The position numbers and the translations under genes were made by a program. A stretch of 64,000 nt of DNA from Polaribacter irgensii 23-P (GTDB taxonomy: Bacteria; Bacteroidota; Bacteroidia; Flavobacteriales; Flavobacteriaceae): contig NZ_CH724148.1 in NCBI RefSeq assembly GCF_000153225.1, forward strand, positions 1,692,842 to 1,756,841. The letters run 5' to 3'. Shown here piece after piece: positions 46,590 to 55,047 of this stretch (positions are counted from its first letter, which is position 1; every line of letters starts with the position of its first letter). Below the pieces are notes generated by a model that searched no databases, had not been told where the DNA came from, and saw only the letters and a list, made by a program, of their open reading frames with translations.

Positions 46590-46850
46590 CTAATTCTTTA
46601 AAGTATTTTCTTTTTCCAATTGTTTGATTATTTTTTTCAATCGATTTATTTCAATATTGTCTATAAAATACGCCGAAATAAAACCAATAGAGATTATCAG
46701 GTTTCCATATTCATTATGGCTGATTTTTAGAATAGCACCAATTATTATAAGAGTAGCTGAAATGCCATTTAATATATACATTATTTTATTAGTTTGTCTT
46801 ATTTCCATATTTTGATGTTTCATTTTTTTGTTTTCAATATTTTTTTCCAT
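46590..46850 (-). CDS. Small two-helix membrane protein (cassette)
   Basis: This 86-residue protein has a polar N-terminus, two membrane helices (about residues 25-43 and 49-65) and a charged coiled-coil-like tail (INRLKKIIKQLEKEN). I do not recognise a family. It overlaps the SRPBCC frame by 31 bases and shares the same cassette, which runs from GTTACCATACG (46573-46583) to GTATGGTAAC (47317-47326). ATG 46850 is used; a later ATG would remove 14 residues. Confidence 0.6.
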   Translation of the reverse strand: MEKNIENKKMKHQNMEIRQTNKIMYILNGISATLIIIGAILKISHNEYGNLIISIGFISAYFIDNIEINRLKKIIKQLEKENTLKN

Positions 46851-47302
46851 TTGTCAGATTTTGCAAACTCTTTTACAACTCGATTTCTTTCAGTTAATAA
46901 TTCAGTCATATATTTTTCAAGAAATATTTTGTCTGCAAATTTACCTAAAACACCTAGTGGTGATTTGTAATTGAAAATATCTGTCATTAAAGTTCCGCCA
47001 TTCAATTCCGCAAAGTGATGTTCATGCTTAAACTCCTTAAAAGCTCCTTCTTGCATTTCGTCTACAAAGTAATTGAGTTTATCAAATTCCGTAATTTTTA
47101 AAGTTAGATTTTGATAAACTCCGAAATGTTTTGCTCGCCAAGTCACACTTTCATTCATTTAAATTAATCCACTAATTTTTCCAGCGATTGCTTGTTCATT
47201 AGTCTGTTCAGTCGATATTTTATGTAAATCAATACTTCTCGAAAGATCGAAAACTATTTCTTTTTTAGATTTTATTTTAGTACGAATTTCAATTCTCGGC
47301 AT
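46820..47302 (-). pseudogene. SRPBCC-family gene interrupted by a stop codon (cassette)
   Basis: Read through, this frame gives a complete SRPBCC/START-like ligand-binding protein of 159 residues. IVFDLSRSIDLHKISTEQTN and GKISGLI form the first part, and VTWRAKHFGVYQNLTLKITE, FKHEHHFAELNGGT and FNYKSPLGVLGKFADK the second. A TAA at minus-strand 47161-47159 cuts the frame where relatives have Gly (SGLIG), and an ATG follows immediately. The downstream 112 residues could be made by re-initiation but would lack the first strand and helix of the fold. It shares a cassette with the 86-residue membrane protein. Confidence 0.75.
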
Positions 47303-47323
47303 AATTTTTTTCGTATGTATGGT

Positions 47324-47450
47324 AACGTGTTTGTGTATGATTTTTTGCGTGTTTTAAGAGACTAATTTACTAAATAAAACATAAACCAAGAAAGACCGTT
47401 TGGACTTTCGTAAGTAAGCGATTTGCCAGCAATTAATTATACACGTTGTT
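47324..47450 (-). repeat. attC-like repeat F
   Basis: This 127-base copy is close to consensus: AACGTGTTTGTGTA, TTTGCGTGTTTTAAG, ACTAATTTACTAAATAAAA, hairpin GAAAGACC/GGACTTTC, AGCAATTAATTATACACG, GTT. Its ends AACGTGT and ACACGTT pair perfectly. Confidence 0.75.
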
Positions 47451-47458
47451 GTACCACG

Positions 47459-48436
47459 TTATTTTGTGTTATGTTCAAACTCCCATTTAAAGTCTGGGGT
47501 TATTACTGATTTGAAATCTTCGATTAGTAAAATCTTAAATTTTTCATCTTCTGGTTTAAGTTTTTTCCAAATAATAACATTTTTTTCAATTGTAGCATAT
47601 TCTGAAAAAGTGATATCAAATTTTCCAATAGATTTATCGATATTCTTAAGTTCAACAATATAGAATCGCTTTATGAATAAATTATTATCTACAAAATTTG
47701 GATGAATTGCCATATTTATTCCTTTATACGCAGATTGTTTACTCGGATATATTAGTACATCTGTTGCAAAATTGTGTTTCGCGTATAAAGTCCTGTGGGC
47801 CAAACTCGCTGATAATTCATAACTATTATCATTTATAAAAATACTCTGAAGATATTTTGTCAATTCAACTATTCCGGCTTGTTTGTCTAAATCTATTCTC
47901 TCATCTATAGGTTCCTTCAATTGTTCATTTTCTTCGTTTTTCAGGAAATTAAAGTTATTGTCAGGATGTAAATCTGTTTGGATAAACGTTTGAAAAGCCA
48001 GTTTTTCTTCAGGATTTTTTAGCTCCCATTTTGAAATACAATATTTTTTTCCTTTATAATTATTTTCTCTAACAACCTCAAGAAGTGAAATCATAGGATT
48101 GTCAGAGCAATAAAAAACTGGAAAATTAGGGAAGTTACATCTCCCAAATCCAACTAAATTAATTGGAGGATAACTATGTTCTGAAAATAAATTAATGTTA
48201 GTGAATGAATTTAATTCTCTAACTCTATAAATAGGTAAACCAAAATTTTTATGTTCAATAAATTTGAAAATATTTGGCAAAAACTCAAATTCAGTTTGAA
48301 TTAAGTCTTGGACTTTCTCAACAAAATCGTTAATGTTATCTGACTTTTTTAATTTTGGCCATTCAAGTTTTTTTAATCTTTCAATAGACTTGATTGTTTC
48401 TTTATGACTTGGGAATTTTTCTATATCTAAATTCAT
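47459..48436 (-). CDS. RES-domain protein, orphan toxin-like (last cassette)
   Basis: RES domains are NAD-degrading or ADP-ribosylating toxins usually paired with a Xre-type antitoxin. In this 325-residue protein the domain is visible at about residues 68-300: LPIYRVREL holds the leading Arg, GFGRCNFPNFPVFYCSDNP with SLLEV matches the core, and SASLAHRTLY with TDVLIYPS the end. An N-terminal helical extension (about 1-60) may carry another role. No antitoxin gene is adjacent. Unit ends GTTGTACCAC (47448-47457) and GTGGAACAAC (48445-48454) match at 9 of 10 positions as reverse complements. Confidence 0.78.
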   Translation of the reverse strand: MNLDIEKFPSHKETIKSIERLKKLEWPKLKKSDNINDFVEKVQDLIQTEFEFLPNIFKFIEHKNFGLPIYRVRELNSFTNINLFSEHSYPPINLVGFGRCNFPNFPVFYCSDNPMISLLEVVRENNYKGKKYCISKWELKNPEEKLAFQTFIQTDLHPDNNFNFLKNEENEQLKEPIDERIDLDKQAGIVELTKYLQSIFINDNSYELSASLAHRTLYAKHNFATDVLIYPSKQSAYKGINMAIHPNFVDNNLFIKRFYIVELKNIDKSIGKFDITFSEYATIEKNVIIWKKLKPEDEKFKILLIEDFKSVITPDFKWEFEHNTK

Positions 48437-48548
48437 TTCGTAATGTGGAACAACTTGTTTATAGTCTTACCTTTTATCCGTATTAGTGTCTATATTGGGG
48501 GGATATGCGGAACTTTATAGGTTTTTGCGTTTTTCCTTTTAGCGTCAA

Positions 48549-48730
48549 ATTATTGAAAAAAAAAAGACTTTTAGCTTTCAAAGTTTTACAGAACGAACGG
48601 CTCCTTTTATCTATCGGATACTGATATAAAATAAAATTTTTCAATAGTTACTTTTAAAACAAAACTACATTAAAATTGCATTCGTGTCAATCCCTGAAAA
48701 TGGTATAAATTTAGTATCTCTGAATTCATG
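48549..48730 (+). repeat. 180-bp direct repeat, copy 1
   Basis: This stretch recurs at 48954-49132 with about 90% identity by eye, including GAACGAACGGCTCCTTTT and TGCATTCGTGTCAATCCCTG. Neither copy has an ORF. Bases 48437-49476 hold no supported gene otherwise; between the copies is a small hairpin at about 48736-48761. Confidence 0.85.
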
Positions 48731-48953
48731 GTTATTCCCTCGCTTCTTCTTAAAGCAAGGGAAACAACACTTCTTTTTCTCAATGCATAGGTCTTTTCCC
48801 TATATTTTTAAAATTGTACCAAAACTATAATTCAGGAACAACACAAAACTTTCATATATCTAATTTTAAAATAGATTTAAAATTAAAGCAATTATGGCGA
48901 GTACAAATTGTATCATTCTTTTTTTAATTTATGTATTGTTCGCAGATCAATGA

Positions 48954-49132
48954 TTATTGAAAAAAAAAGACTTGTAGCTTTCAAAGTTTTATAGAACGAA
49001 CGGCTCCTTTTTTCTATCGGATACTGATATAAAACAAAATTTTTCAATAATTACTTTTAAAACAAAATTATATTAAAATTGCATTCGTGTCAATCCCTGA
49101 AAATGGTATAAATTTAGTATCCCTGAATTCAG
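48954..49132 (+). repeat. 180-bp direct repeat, copy 2
   Basis: Second copy, about 400 bases downstream in the same orientation. It ends in the palindrome CCCTGAATTCAGGG, which copy 1 has only in part. The origin is unknown. Confidence 0.85.
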
Positions 49133-49386
49133 GGTCATCTTTGGCTGTAGTCAGTTTTTTGTTTGGGTCTTGCTCGTTTTTGGAATATTTGTAAAATGCA
49201 ATTTAAGACCGTTGTTTCTAAACTAAAAATAAAATGACAAAGATGCAATTATACGGTTTTGAGGATCGCATAATTGTGTAAAAACCCATGAAAGAAGGTG
49301 GCTATTTTTGCCTCCGTTCTGAAAATACTTGATACATATTCATAGACAGATAGGGTACTATTTTTTAGTTATCTTAAAGCAGTCTA

Positions 49387-49419
49387 AATACAAATATCTT
49401 GTAATGAGCTATTTGTATT
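49387..49419 (+). promoter_or_regulatory. Perfect inverted repeat upstream of the Cys-rich gene
   Basis: AATACAAATA (49387-49396) and TATTTGTATT (49410-49419) are perfect reverse complements 13 bases apart, about 60 bases before the ATG. This could be an operator or an mRNA hairpin. Confidence 0.4.
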
Positions 49420-49476
49420 TGTTCTAAAGGCCATAACGCCTACATTTATATCATATTAATCTTAAAACTAAAAATT

Positions 49477-49725
49477 ATGTCTATCAGAATAGGAAACAGT
49501 TGTGTGAATTGTGAGAGTTTGACATCTAATAATAAATGTAAAGTTCATGGTGTATCTGTAGATACGAGTTACACTTGTGATAGCTTCGAAATGAAGGCAG
49601 CTTTAAAAAATGATCCAAATTGTGGAACATGTGCTAGATATGAAAAAGTATCATGTGCGAACCCTCTAAAAGCAGCGTCAAAAATGTTATGTTCAAGTTG
49701 GGCACCACAAAATGCTACGGCATAG
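49477..49725 (+). CDS. Small protein with two tandem four-Cys motifs
   Basis: This 82-residue protein has eight cysteines in two matching units: CxxC-x8-C-x12-C (Cys9, 12, 21, 34) followed by Phe37, and CxxC-x7-C-x11-C (Cys49, 52, 60, 72) followed by Trp75. The spacing suggests duplicated zinc or iron-sulfur binding modules. It has no signal peptide, so it should be cytoplasmic. I recognise no named family. It is a single-gene unit, with an inverted repeat upstream and a strong terminator 30 bases after the stop, which argues that it is real and well transcribed. Confidence 0.75.
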   Translation: MSIRIGNSCVNCESLTSNNKCKVHGVSVDTSYTCDSFEMKAALKNDPNCGTCARYEKVSCANPLKAASKMLCSSWAPQNATA

Positions 49726-49753
49726 TGCTCAAATACCCCTAAATAAATTAAAA

Positions 49754-49788
49754 AAAAGGTTAGTTTTAGTTACTAACCTTTTTTTTTG
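49754..49788 (+). terminator. Terminator after the Cys-rich gene
   Basis: The stem GGTTAGT/ACTAACC, extended by A and T runs, is followed by nine T residues. The A-rich left arm makes it work in both directions. Confidence 0.8.
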
Positions 49789-50028
49789 TTCTAAATGCAG
49801 GAATTCGTAGATGCCGTAACAACGCACTTAGTGCTTTTGGCAACGATACATAATAAAATATTTAAAGTCTTTTTGCGCGTTCTGTAAACTCTTTTCTTGA
49901 TTTGGAAAATCTGTTTCGGATTTCATTTTTTTTCTTTCGGAGGTTTAAGTCAGTTCATTAAAAACTAATAGTGGTTCACGTTTGTATCCAAACTGCTGTT
50001 ATTTTTATACAGTACGATCCACAGCGCT

Positions 50029-50223
50029 TTATTTCCATAGCCAGTTGCAAAACCTTTTATTTTTTAAAGAAATAGTTTGATTATCAATATTTGTTTTTAA
50101 TTTCTGCCATCGGATGGTCAAAGAAACGCCGAGCAATTGATAAGTCCCATGCTTCCGTTTATTAGGGAGTGCATACGCATAGCACTTTCGATTGAACACA
50201 AACGCGCTCTGTTTGTTATACAT
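50029..50223 (-). CDS. Possible small basic protein or gene fragment
   Basis: This 64-residue ORF starts at an ATG 23 bases after the SDR stop and is very basic, with no membrane segment (KRKHGTYQLLGVSLTIRWQK). I recognise no family. It may be a fragment of a lost gene, and the remaining 240 bases to 49789 show nothing further. Confidence 0.25.
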   Translation of the reverse strand: MYNKQSAFVFNRKCYAYALPNKRKHGTYQLLGVSLTIRWQKLKTNIDNQTISLKNKRFCNWLWK

Positions 50224-50245
50224 TGTTATTTTTTTTCTTAACTCA

Positions 50246-50965
50246 TTATGGGTTTGTAGACCACAAAGATGCACTTTTAAGCATTGCTCTTCTTGGTAGT
50301 TTTAATCCGGCCACTACCAACTCTGCGAAATCTTCAGGTTGTAGCACGCTATCTTGAGAATCTTTTTCAGCAATTCCAAGTTCAATTGACATATCAGATG
50401 CAATGGTACTTGGCGTTAATGTACACACCCTAATATTGTATTTACGCACTTCTTTCATTAAAGATTCAGACATTCCAATAACTGCAAATTTTGATGTTGA
50501 ATAGGCAGAAGTATTTGCATTGCCACTTAATCCCGCTGTAGATGCAACGTTAATAATATCCCCTTCATTTTGATTTATTAAGTATGGTAAAACTTCTTTC
50601 GTAACATAATACATTCCCATCACGTTGGTTTGAATTATTTGACTCCATTGTGCAACCTCCATTTCATGAAAGGATCCAAAGGCTGCAATTCCAGCATTGT
50701 TTACTAAAATATCTACAGACCCTAGCTCGTTGATAATGCTTTTAATGCTGGTTTTAACAGATTCATAATCGCTTACATCGAATACTGAATAAATTGCTTT
50801 TATGCCAAACGCTTCTAATTCAGAAACGGTTTCTTTTAACACGGCTTCATTTCTACCCGTTATAGCCACGTCAATTCCTTCTTTTGCAAATGCGATCGCA
50901 GTAGCTTTTCCAAGTCCTCTTCCACCACCTGTAATGATTGCTTTTTTTGTTTTTAATGTTGTCAT
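50246..50965 (-). CDS. SDR-family oxidoreductase, FabG-like
   Basis: This is a classical short-chain dehydrogenase/reductase of 239 residues. The nucleotide-binding motif is TGGGRGLGKA (residues 12-21), NNAGIAAFG follows near residue 90, and the catalytic Ser-Tyr-Lys is seen in STAGLSGNANTSAYSTSKFA, whose last Tyr and Lys form YxxxK. Arg at the end of strand 2 (TGRNEA) suggests NADP preference. Similar proteins are annotated as 3-ketoacyl-ACP reductase, but no fatty acid genes are adjacent, so the substrate is open. Confidence 0.88.
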   Translation of the reverse strand: MTTLKTKKAIITGGGRGLGKATAIAFAKEGIDVAITGRNEAVLKETVSELEAFGIKAIYSVFDVSDYESVKTSIKSIINELGSVDILVNNAGIAAFGSFHEMEVAQWSQIIQTNVMGMYYVTKEVLPYLINQNEGDIINVASTAGLSGNANTSAYSTSKFAVIGMSESLMKEVRKYNIRVCTLTPSTIASDMSIELGIAEKDSQDSVLQPEDFAELVVAGLKLPRRAMLKSASLWSTNP

Positions 50966-51131
50966 ATTTAATTTTTAATTGGTATTTTTAATGTAGTTCT
51001 ATATTGTATGTGGTGCCTTTTGAACACGCATTTTCGCAAGGAAAATGCCCAATGTGCAAATAAACAACTCATTTTTAATGCAGCAAAAATATAGTAATTT
51101 TTTATACATTGCTGGCAGTATTAAAGCGATT

Positions 51132-51521
51132 TTAGGTCCATTCTGCATTTAATGTATCTAACTCGGTTTTTAACAGTGGCAATGATTCCACATCAATAAG
51201 ATCAATATGAATCTTCATATTTTTTAAATTAGAGGTAAGAATATATTTTCCTGAAAAATGTTTAATTTGGTTTATTTCACTCAGCCTCATGGTTTTTCCA
51301 AAAGGCCAGTTTTTCTTTATGATTCCGTTTTCAATCGTAATATATTTTTTTTTAATTTGAAAATAGTATATGGTGAAATATACCCCAGAAAGTAGCAACC
51401 AGTACCAGTCATAAAAGGTGGCATTCTCATTTTGTACTGTTTGAAGTATTCCGCTTGCAAGCCACGTGAGCCCCAAAATTAAATTCAGATGTATGTGTCT
51501 TTTTTTATAGGGTATTTTCAC
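51132..51521 (-). CDS. Small membrane protein with PH-like C-terminal part
   Basis: Two membrane helices (about residues 9-27 and 35-52) precede a PH-like stretch (KYITIENGIIKKNWPFG, INQIKHFSGKYILTSNL). Function is unknown. The layout resembles the PH-like cassette proteins of the 44-46 kb array. The start is unclear: GTG 51521 is used because the frame upstream runs into a diverged copy of the array repeat. A TTG at 51593 would add 24 residues. Confidence 0.55.
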   Translation of the reverse strand: MKIPYKKRHIHLNLILGLTWLASGILQTVQNENATFYDWYWLLLSGVYFTIYYFQIKKKYITIENGIIKKNWPFGKTMRLSEINQIKHFSGKYILTSNLKNMKIHIDLIDVESLPLLKTELDTLNAEWT

Positions 51522-51534
51522 TTTTTCTATGGTT

Positions 51535-51635
51535 TTGATAGTTGTTTTTATAAGATTCCTTGTGTGTTTTAAATCGTAAAATTTAATATACAAATTACAG
51601 CGATAAGGTCCGTTTGTATTTTCGTATCTTTTTTA
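51535..51635 (-). repeat. Diverged copy of the attC-like repeat (M)
   Basis: AAGATTCCTTGTGTGTTTTA and GGTCCGTTTGTATTTTCGTA match conserved parts of repeats A-F in the same orientation and order. The ends are not clear, so the boundaries are approximate. Confidence 0.4.
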
Positions 51636-51646
51636 TTGTCAAGCAT

Positions 51647-52504
51647 TCATTCGAGGCGATGCTTTGGTTTTTTTCTATTGTAATACATGGCAATGCCTAC
51701 AATTGTTATTATTTCAGCAACAATTGATATATAGGAACCTTCAAGTCCAAAAGCTCCGCCATTCATTAAATTACGTTCATTTATTTTAAATTCAATAATG
51801 GAATACGTGTCTTGACCACTTACATTAAAACCAAGAAGTGTTTGAAATAAATTCCAGCTAAAATGTAACGCAATTGGAAACCATAAATTCTTAGTATAGA
51901 GGTAAGATACTCCGAGAACTATTCCGGCTAAAAATAAATTAAGTAGCGCAAACAGGTCAACATTTGGGTTAAAGCTGTGCATCAAAGAAAACAATGCGGA
52001 CGATAAAATTAATGCAATATATTTATTGAATGCATGCATCAGATTTTTTAAAATATAACCACGTACAAGCGTTTCCTCAACAATAGCTACAATTATGAAA
52101 AGTAGTATCGAGCGTATGAATTCTTTGAAATTAAAATGTACGCTTATAAAAAATATTTCTTCAAAATAAATTAGCAGAAGATAGCTTATTGTCATTATTG
52201 ACAGTCCAATTGCAGTTCCACTAATGAATTCTTTGCCTCTATTTTTGGTCTGAAATCCAAGTTTTATAAAGTCTTCTTTGTCGACAAATTTCATAAAAAG
52301 TCCGATCACTAAAAAAGTACCAATGAGGTTAAAAACACTACTTCCTAATTGTTGTGTTGAGGTTTTTGTCAATACTCGATTTGAATAGTCCACCTGAAAA
52401 ATTGAACCACCAATCATTGCGAATATTGCAACAATAATAAAATAGGATATCATAAATAAGAACACCCTTCCAATCGTATGTATTTGCATTCTAATAGAAT
52501 TCAT
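51647..52504 (-). CDS. CPBP-family intramembrane metalloprotease
   Basis: This is an eight-helix membrane protein of 285 residues with the ABI/CAAX-protease (Abi) motifs: VEETLVRGYI (EExxxR), FSLMHSFNP (FxxxH) and HFSWNLFQTLLG (HxxxN). The Glu, Arg, His and Asn residues that bind metal and catalyse are all present. The substrate is unknown; relatives process prenylated proteins or protect against bacteriocins. ATG 52504 is used. It is not clearly in an operon. Confidence 0.88.
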   Translation of the reverse strand: MNSIRMQIHTIGRVFLFMISYFIIVAIFAMIGGSIFQVDYSNRVLTKTSTQQLGSSVFNLIGTFLVIGLFMKFVDKEDFIKLGFQTKNRGKEFISGTAIGLSIMTISYLLLIYFEEIFFISVHFNFKEFIRSILLFIIVAIVEETLVRGYILKNLMHAFNKYIALILSSALFSLMHSFNPNVDLFALLNLFLAGIVLGVSYLYTKNLWFPIALHFSWNLFQTLLGFNVSGQDTYSIIEFKINERNLMNGGAFGLEGSYISIVAEIITIVGIAMYYNRKKPKHRLE

Positions 52505-52536
52505 TTTTCTTTAATTAGGTTCGTTTTTTATGAACA

Positions 52537-52667
52537 CCAACCAATTCCCATAATATTAGTTGCTTTACTAAAGTAGTAAATGTACCAAATAAATTACGAA
52601 TTAAAAATGTAAGATTGAACTTGTGGCAATAGGAGGGAAGCAAGCAATTAATTTTATACTTTATCGC
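52537..52667 (-). repeat. Diverged copy of the attC-like repeat (L); rest of gap empty
   Basis: TTAGTTGC, AAATAAATTACGAATTA and AGCAATTAATTTTATAC match the array repeat in order and orientation. The remaining 52668-53392 contains only short ORFs without recognisable homology, for example a 60-codon frame at 52823-53005, and no clear RNA. Confidence 0.45.
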
Positions 52668-53392
52668 AGTGCGTTATTGTTTTTTCATTTTCTTTTTAAA
52701 TGGATAGGCAGGGCTCGGATTGATTAGAGTTTATAATTTTTCCATTTTTGCCAATACGTATTTACCTGGGGATTGATTTAACAATGTAATTAGTTCCGAA
52801 ACCAGTACGCATTCCATTTTTTATGAACAGATTCATTCCGTTTGAACTATTTTTTTTAAAAAGAACATCCACTTCTCTTTGGAAGCATTTACAGATATCA
52901 ATAGGATCTTTACATGCTCATTATTTTTATATTTTTCAGTCAACTGAAGTACTATTGGTCGATGCTGAATTCAGGGGGCACAGCAAGTTGCTCAAACATC
53001 AATAAAAATTGCGATTCCTTCTAAATTTCTTACTTGAAATAGCTTCATAGTTGATTGACTGCGCTAGGCAATTTGATTAAAATGCCTGGAGCGAAGTTTC
53101 TTTAGTATCTCATAAGAATCCACTATTTAAGTTCTAAAATAACTTACTTTAATTTGCCAAAATCATTCGAAACAGAATATCTTCGCGCCTCAATTTTGTT
53201 ATTTTTTTCTTCATTGTGGATGCTGATCACTTGCAACAGCGATTCTTATTTGGGCGTCTTATGAAGGGTAATTATTGTATCAATTAAAACTCATTGTCTT
53301 TATTTAGGTAGTTTTATGGACGCATTTTAAGGAATTAATTTTTGTTTTAAGGGGTGTATTTGTTCTTGTTTTTTTTAATCAAAAATTTATTT

Positions 53393-54259
53393 ATGAGGTA
53401 TTTATTTGGCGTTACGATGGTCTGGGCTTTTTCGTTTAGCTTAATTGGTGTGTATCTTTCTGGGTATGTGGATGCATGGTTTTCAGTATTGATGCGCATC
53501 GGTATTGCTACATTAATTTTCTTGCCTTTTTTAAGACTTAAAGATATTAAAATAGCAATAATTTTCAAACTTATTGCAATTGGTTCGGTTCAATTAGGTT
53601 TGATGTATTGTTTCTACTTTCAGTCGTTTATGTTTCTTACGGTGCCAGAAGTATTGCTTTTTAGTGTATTGACACCAATTTACATTACTTTATTGAATGA
53701 TATTTTAAGTAAGAAATTTCACAAAAAACATTTAATTACCGCTTTAGTAGCCGTCTTAGGAGCAGGTTATATTCAATACTCAAGTATTAATGAAAATGTC
53801 TTTTTGGGTTTTTTGATCACGCAAGGTGCCAACCTTTGCTTCGCTGTTGGGCAAGTTGCCTACAAACATTTATTACAATCTAGACCAGAATTAGAAAATA
53901 CACCAAAGCACAGTATTTTTGGATTGTTCTTTATAGGTGCATTTTTAGTAGCATTAATAGCTTTTTTCATTCTTGGCTCAACAGAAAAGATGCCCACTAC
54001 CACAGTGCAGTGGGGAATAATAATATATTTAGGTGCTGTAGCTTCAGGAGCAGGTTATTTTTTTTGGAACAAAGGTGTTGTTCAGGTAAATACAGGCTCA
54101 TTAGCGATAATGAATAATGCGTTAATTCCATTAGGACTGATTGTCAACCTCGTCATATGGAACAAAGAAGCAGATCTTCAGAAAATTTTAATTGGTGGAG
54201 GTCTTATTTTTGCTTCCCTTGCACTTAATGAATTTGTAATAAAAGAAATCAAAGAATAG
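53393..54259 (+). CDS. EamA/DMT superfamily transporter
   Basis: This is a ten-helix exporter-type protein of 288 residues with two EamA repeats. Typical features are VWAFSFSLIGVYLSG in helix 1, MRIGIATLIFLPF in helix 2 and WNKGVVQVNTGSLAIMNNAL in the second repeat, close to the carboxylate/amino acid transporter (CarT-like) branch. Substrate is unknown. ATG 53393 is chosen because the upstream extension of this frame is a poorly conserved hydrophobic stretch with a weak start. It is the only plus-strand gene in this stretch and is not in an operon. Confidence 0.85.
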   Translation: MRYLFGVTMVWAFSFSLIGVYLSGYVDAWFSVLMRIGIATLIFLPFLRLKDIKIAIIFKLIAIGSVQLGLMYCFYFQSFMFLTVPEVLLFSVLTPIYITLLNDILSKKFHKKHLITALVAVLGAGYIQYSSINENVFLGFLITQGANLCFAVGQVAYKHLLQSRPELENTPKHSIFGLFFIGAFLVALIAFFILGSTEKMPTTTVQWGIIIYLGAVASGAGYFFWNKGVVQVNTGSLAIMNNALIPLGLIVNLVIWNKEADLQKILIGGGLIFASLALNEFVIKEIKE

Positions 54260-54346
54260 CCAAGCATTTTGTAAATGAACGCAAGATACGGGCTGATATT
54301 CTTATGATAAATTAGCGTCTTTTCAAAATTAGAGCCTCTTAGTTCG

Positions 54347-54904
54347 CTATATCTGTGTTGTTGTTTTTTTATATTTTTGTAATAGGTCTAAAGGAATGTG
54401 GCAATAAATGAAGTCATTGGGGTGCAAAGTTAGTCGGTCTTGATGTTCTGCATCACTTTGGATAAAATTTGTTAGAGGTAGTACTTCAATAGTTATTTTT
54501 TTTGTTGTTTTATTTTTTTGCTGCAGTGTTTGCTTTATTTTTTTTATGCAATTTTTTGCTTTTACGAGGTGATTTGGATCACGGCTGTAGATGCCAGTGC
54601 GGTATTTTTCTCCGATATCATCTCCTTGTTGGTTGATACTGTAAGGATCAATGATTTCTAAAAGGTAATACATTAAATTTTCAATTGAAATAACTTTAGA
54701 GTCAAAGGTTGTTTTGACACATTCGGCATAGCCATCATAGGTTGTTTTCGTAGAATTAGTACAGCCGTTGACTCTTCCTGCTTGGGTTTTAAGTACTCCT
54801 GGAAGATGTTTTAAAAACTCCTGCACACCCCAGAGGCAACCGCCGGCAATATAAATAGTCTCTTCCGATACTTTGGAGTCAATTAATTGTTCTTTTTTTG
54901 TCAT
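54347..54904 (-). CDS. msrA: Peptide methionine sulfoxide reductase MsrA
   Basis: MsrA reduces the S epimer of methionine sulfoxide in proteins and as the free amino acid. The catalytic Cys23 is in AGGCLWGVQEFL, close to the standard GGCFWG. GRVNGCTNSTKTTYDGYAEC and DPYSINQQGDDIGEKYRTGI are the substrate-pocket motifs. The length of 185 is usual for single-domain MsrA. There is no MsrB domain and no signal peptide. A peroxiredoxin gene lies 650 bases upstream on the same strand. Confidence 0.93.
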   Translation of the reverse strand: MTKKEQLIDSKVSEETIYIAGGCLWGVQEFLKHLPGVLKTQAGRVNGCTNSTKTTYDGYAECVKTTFDSKVISIENLMYYLLEIIDPYSINQQGDDIGEKYRTGIYSRDPNHLVKAKNCIKKIKQTLQQKNKTTKKITIEVLPLTNFIQSDAEHQDRLTLHPNDFIYCHIPLDLLQKYKKTTTQI

Positions 54905-54917
54905 TTCTGTTGGCTTT

Positions 54918-55047
54918 AACGCCGTGCGTAAAGTTTCATTGCGTATTTAAAAAGGGAATTTAATCAATAAAACACGAACCAAGAAAATTTGTGTAGCATT
55001 TTGTGATCGGGATAAAATCAGCAATGCGTATTATACGCAACGCTGGT
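54918..55047 (-). repeat. Diverged copy of the attC-like repeat (G)
   Basis: TTGCGTATTTAA, AATAAAACACGAACCAAGAA and AGCAATGCGTATTATACGC follow the order and orientation of repeats A-F. No matching unit end is found on the far side of msrA. The rest of 55048-55418 holds nothing recognisable. Confidence 0.55.

Noticed and set aside
42115..48454. CRISPR array
   Set aside because: The repeats are about 125 bases with gene-sized, non-uniform intervals containing ORFs, and there are no cas genes. Cassette-type repeats fit better.
42115..48454. Transposon terminal inverted repeats around each gene
   Set aside because: There are no transposase genes or target duplications, and the complementary end bases differ for each unit, which is not expected for copies of one insertion sequence.
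52823..53005. 60-codon plus-strand ORF
   Set aside because: No recognisable motif, operon context or start signal; kept only as a mention in the gap description.
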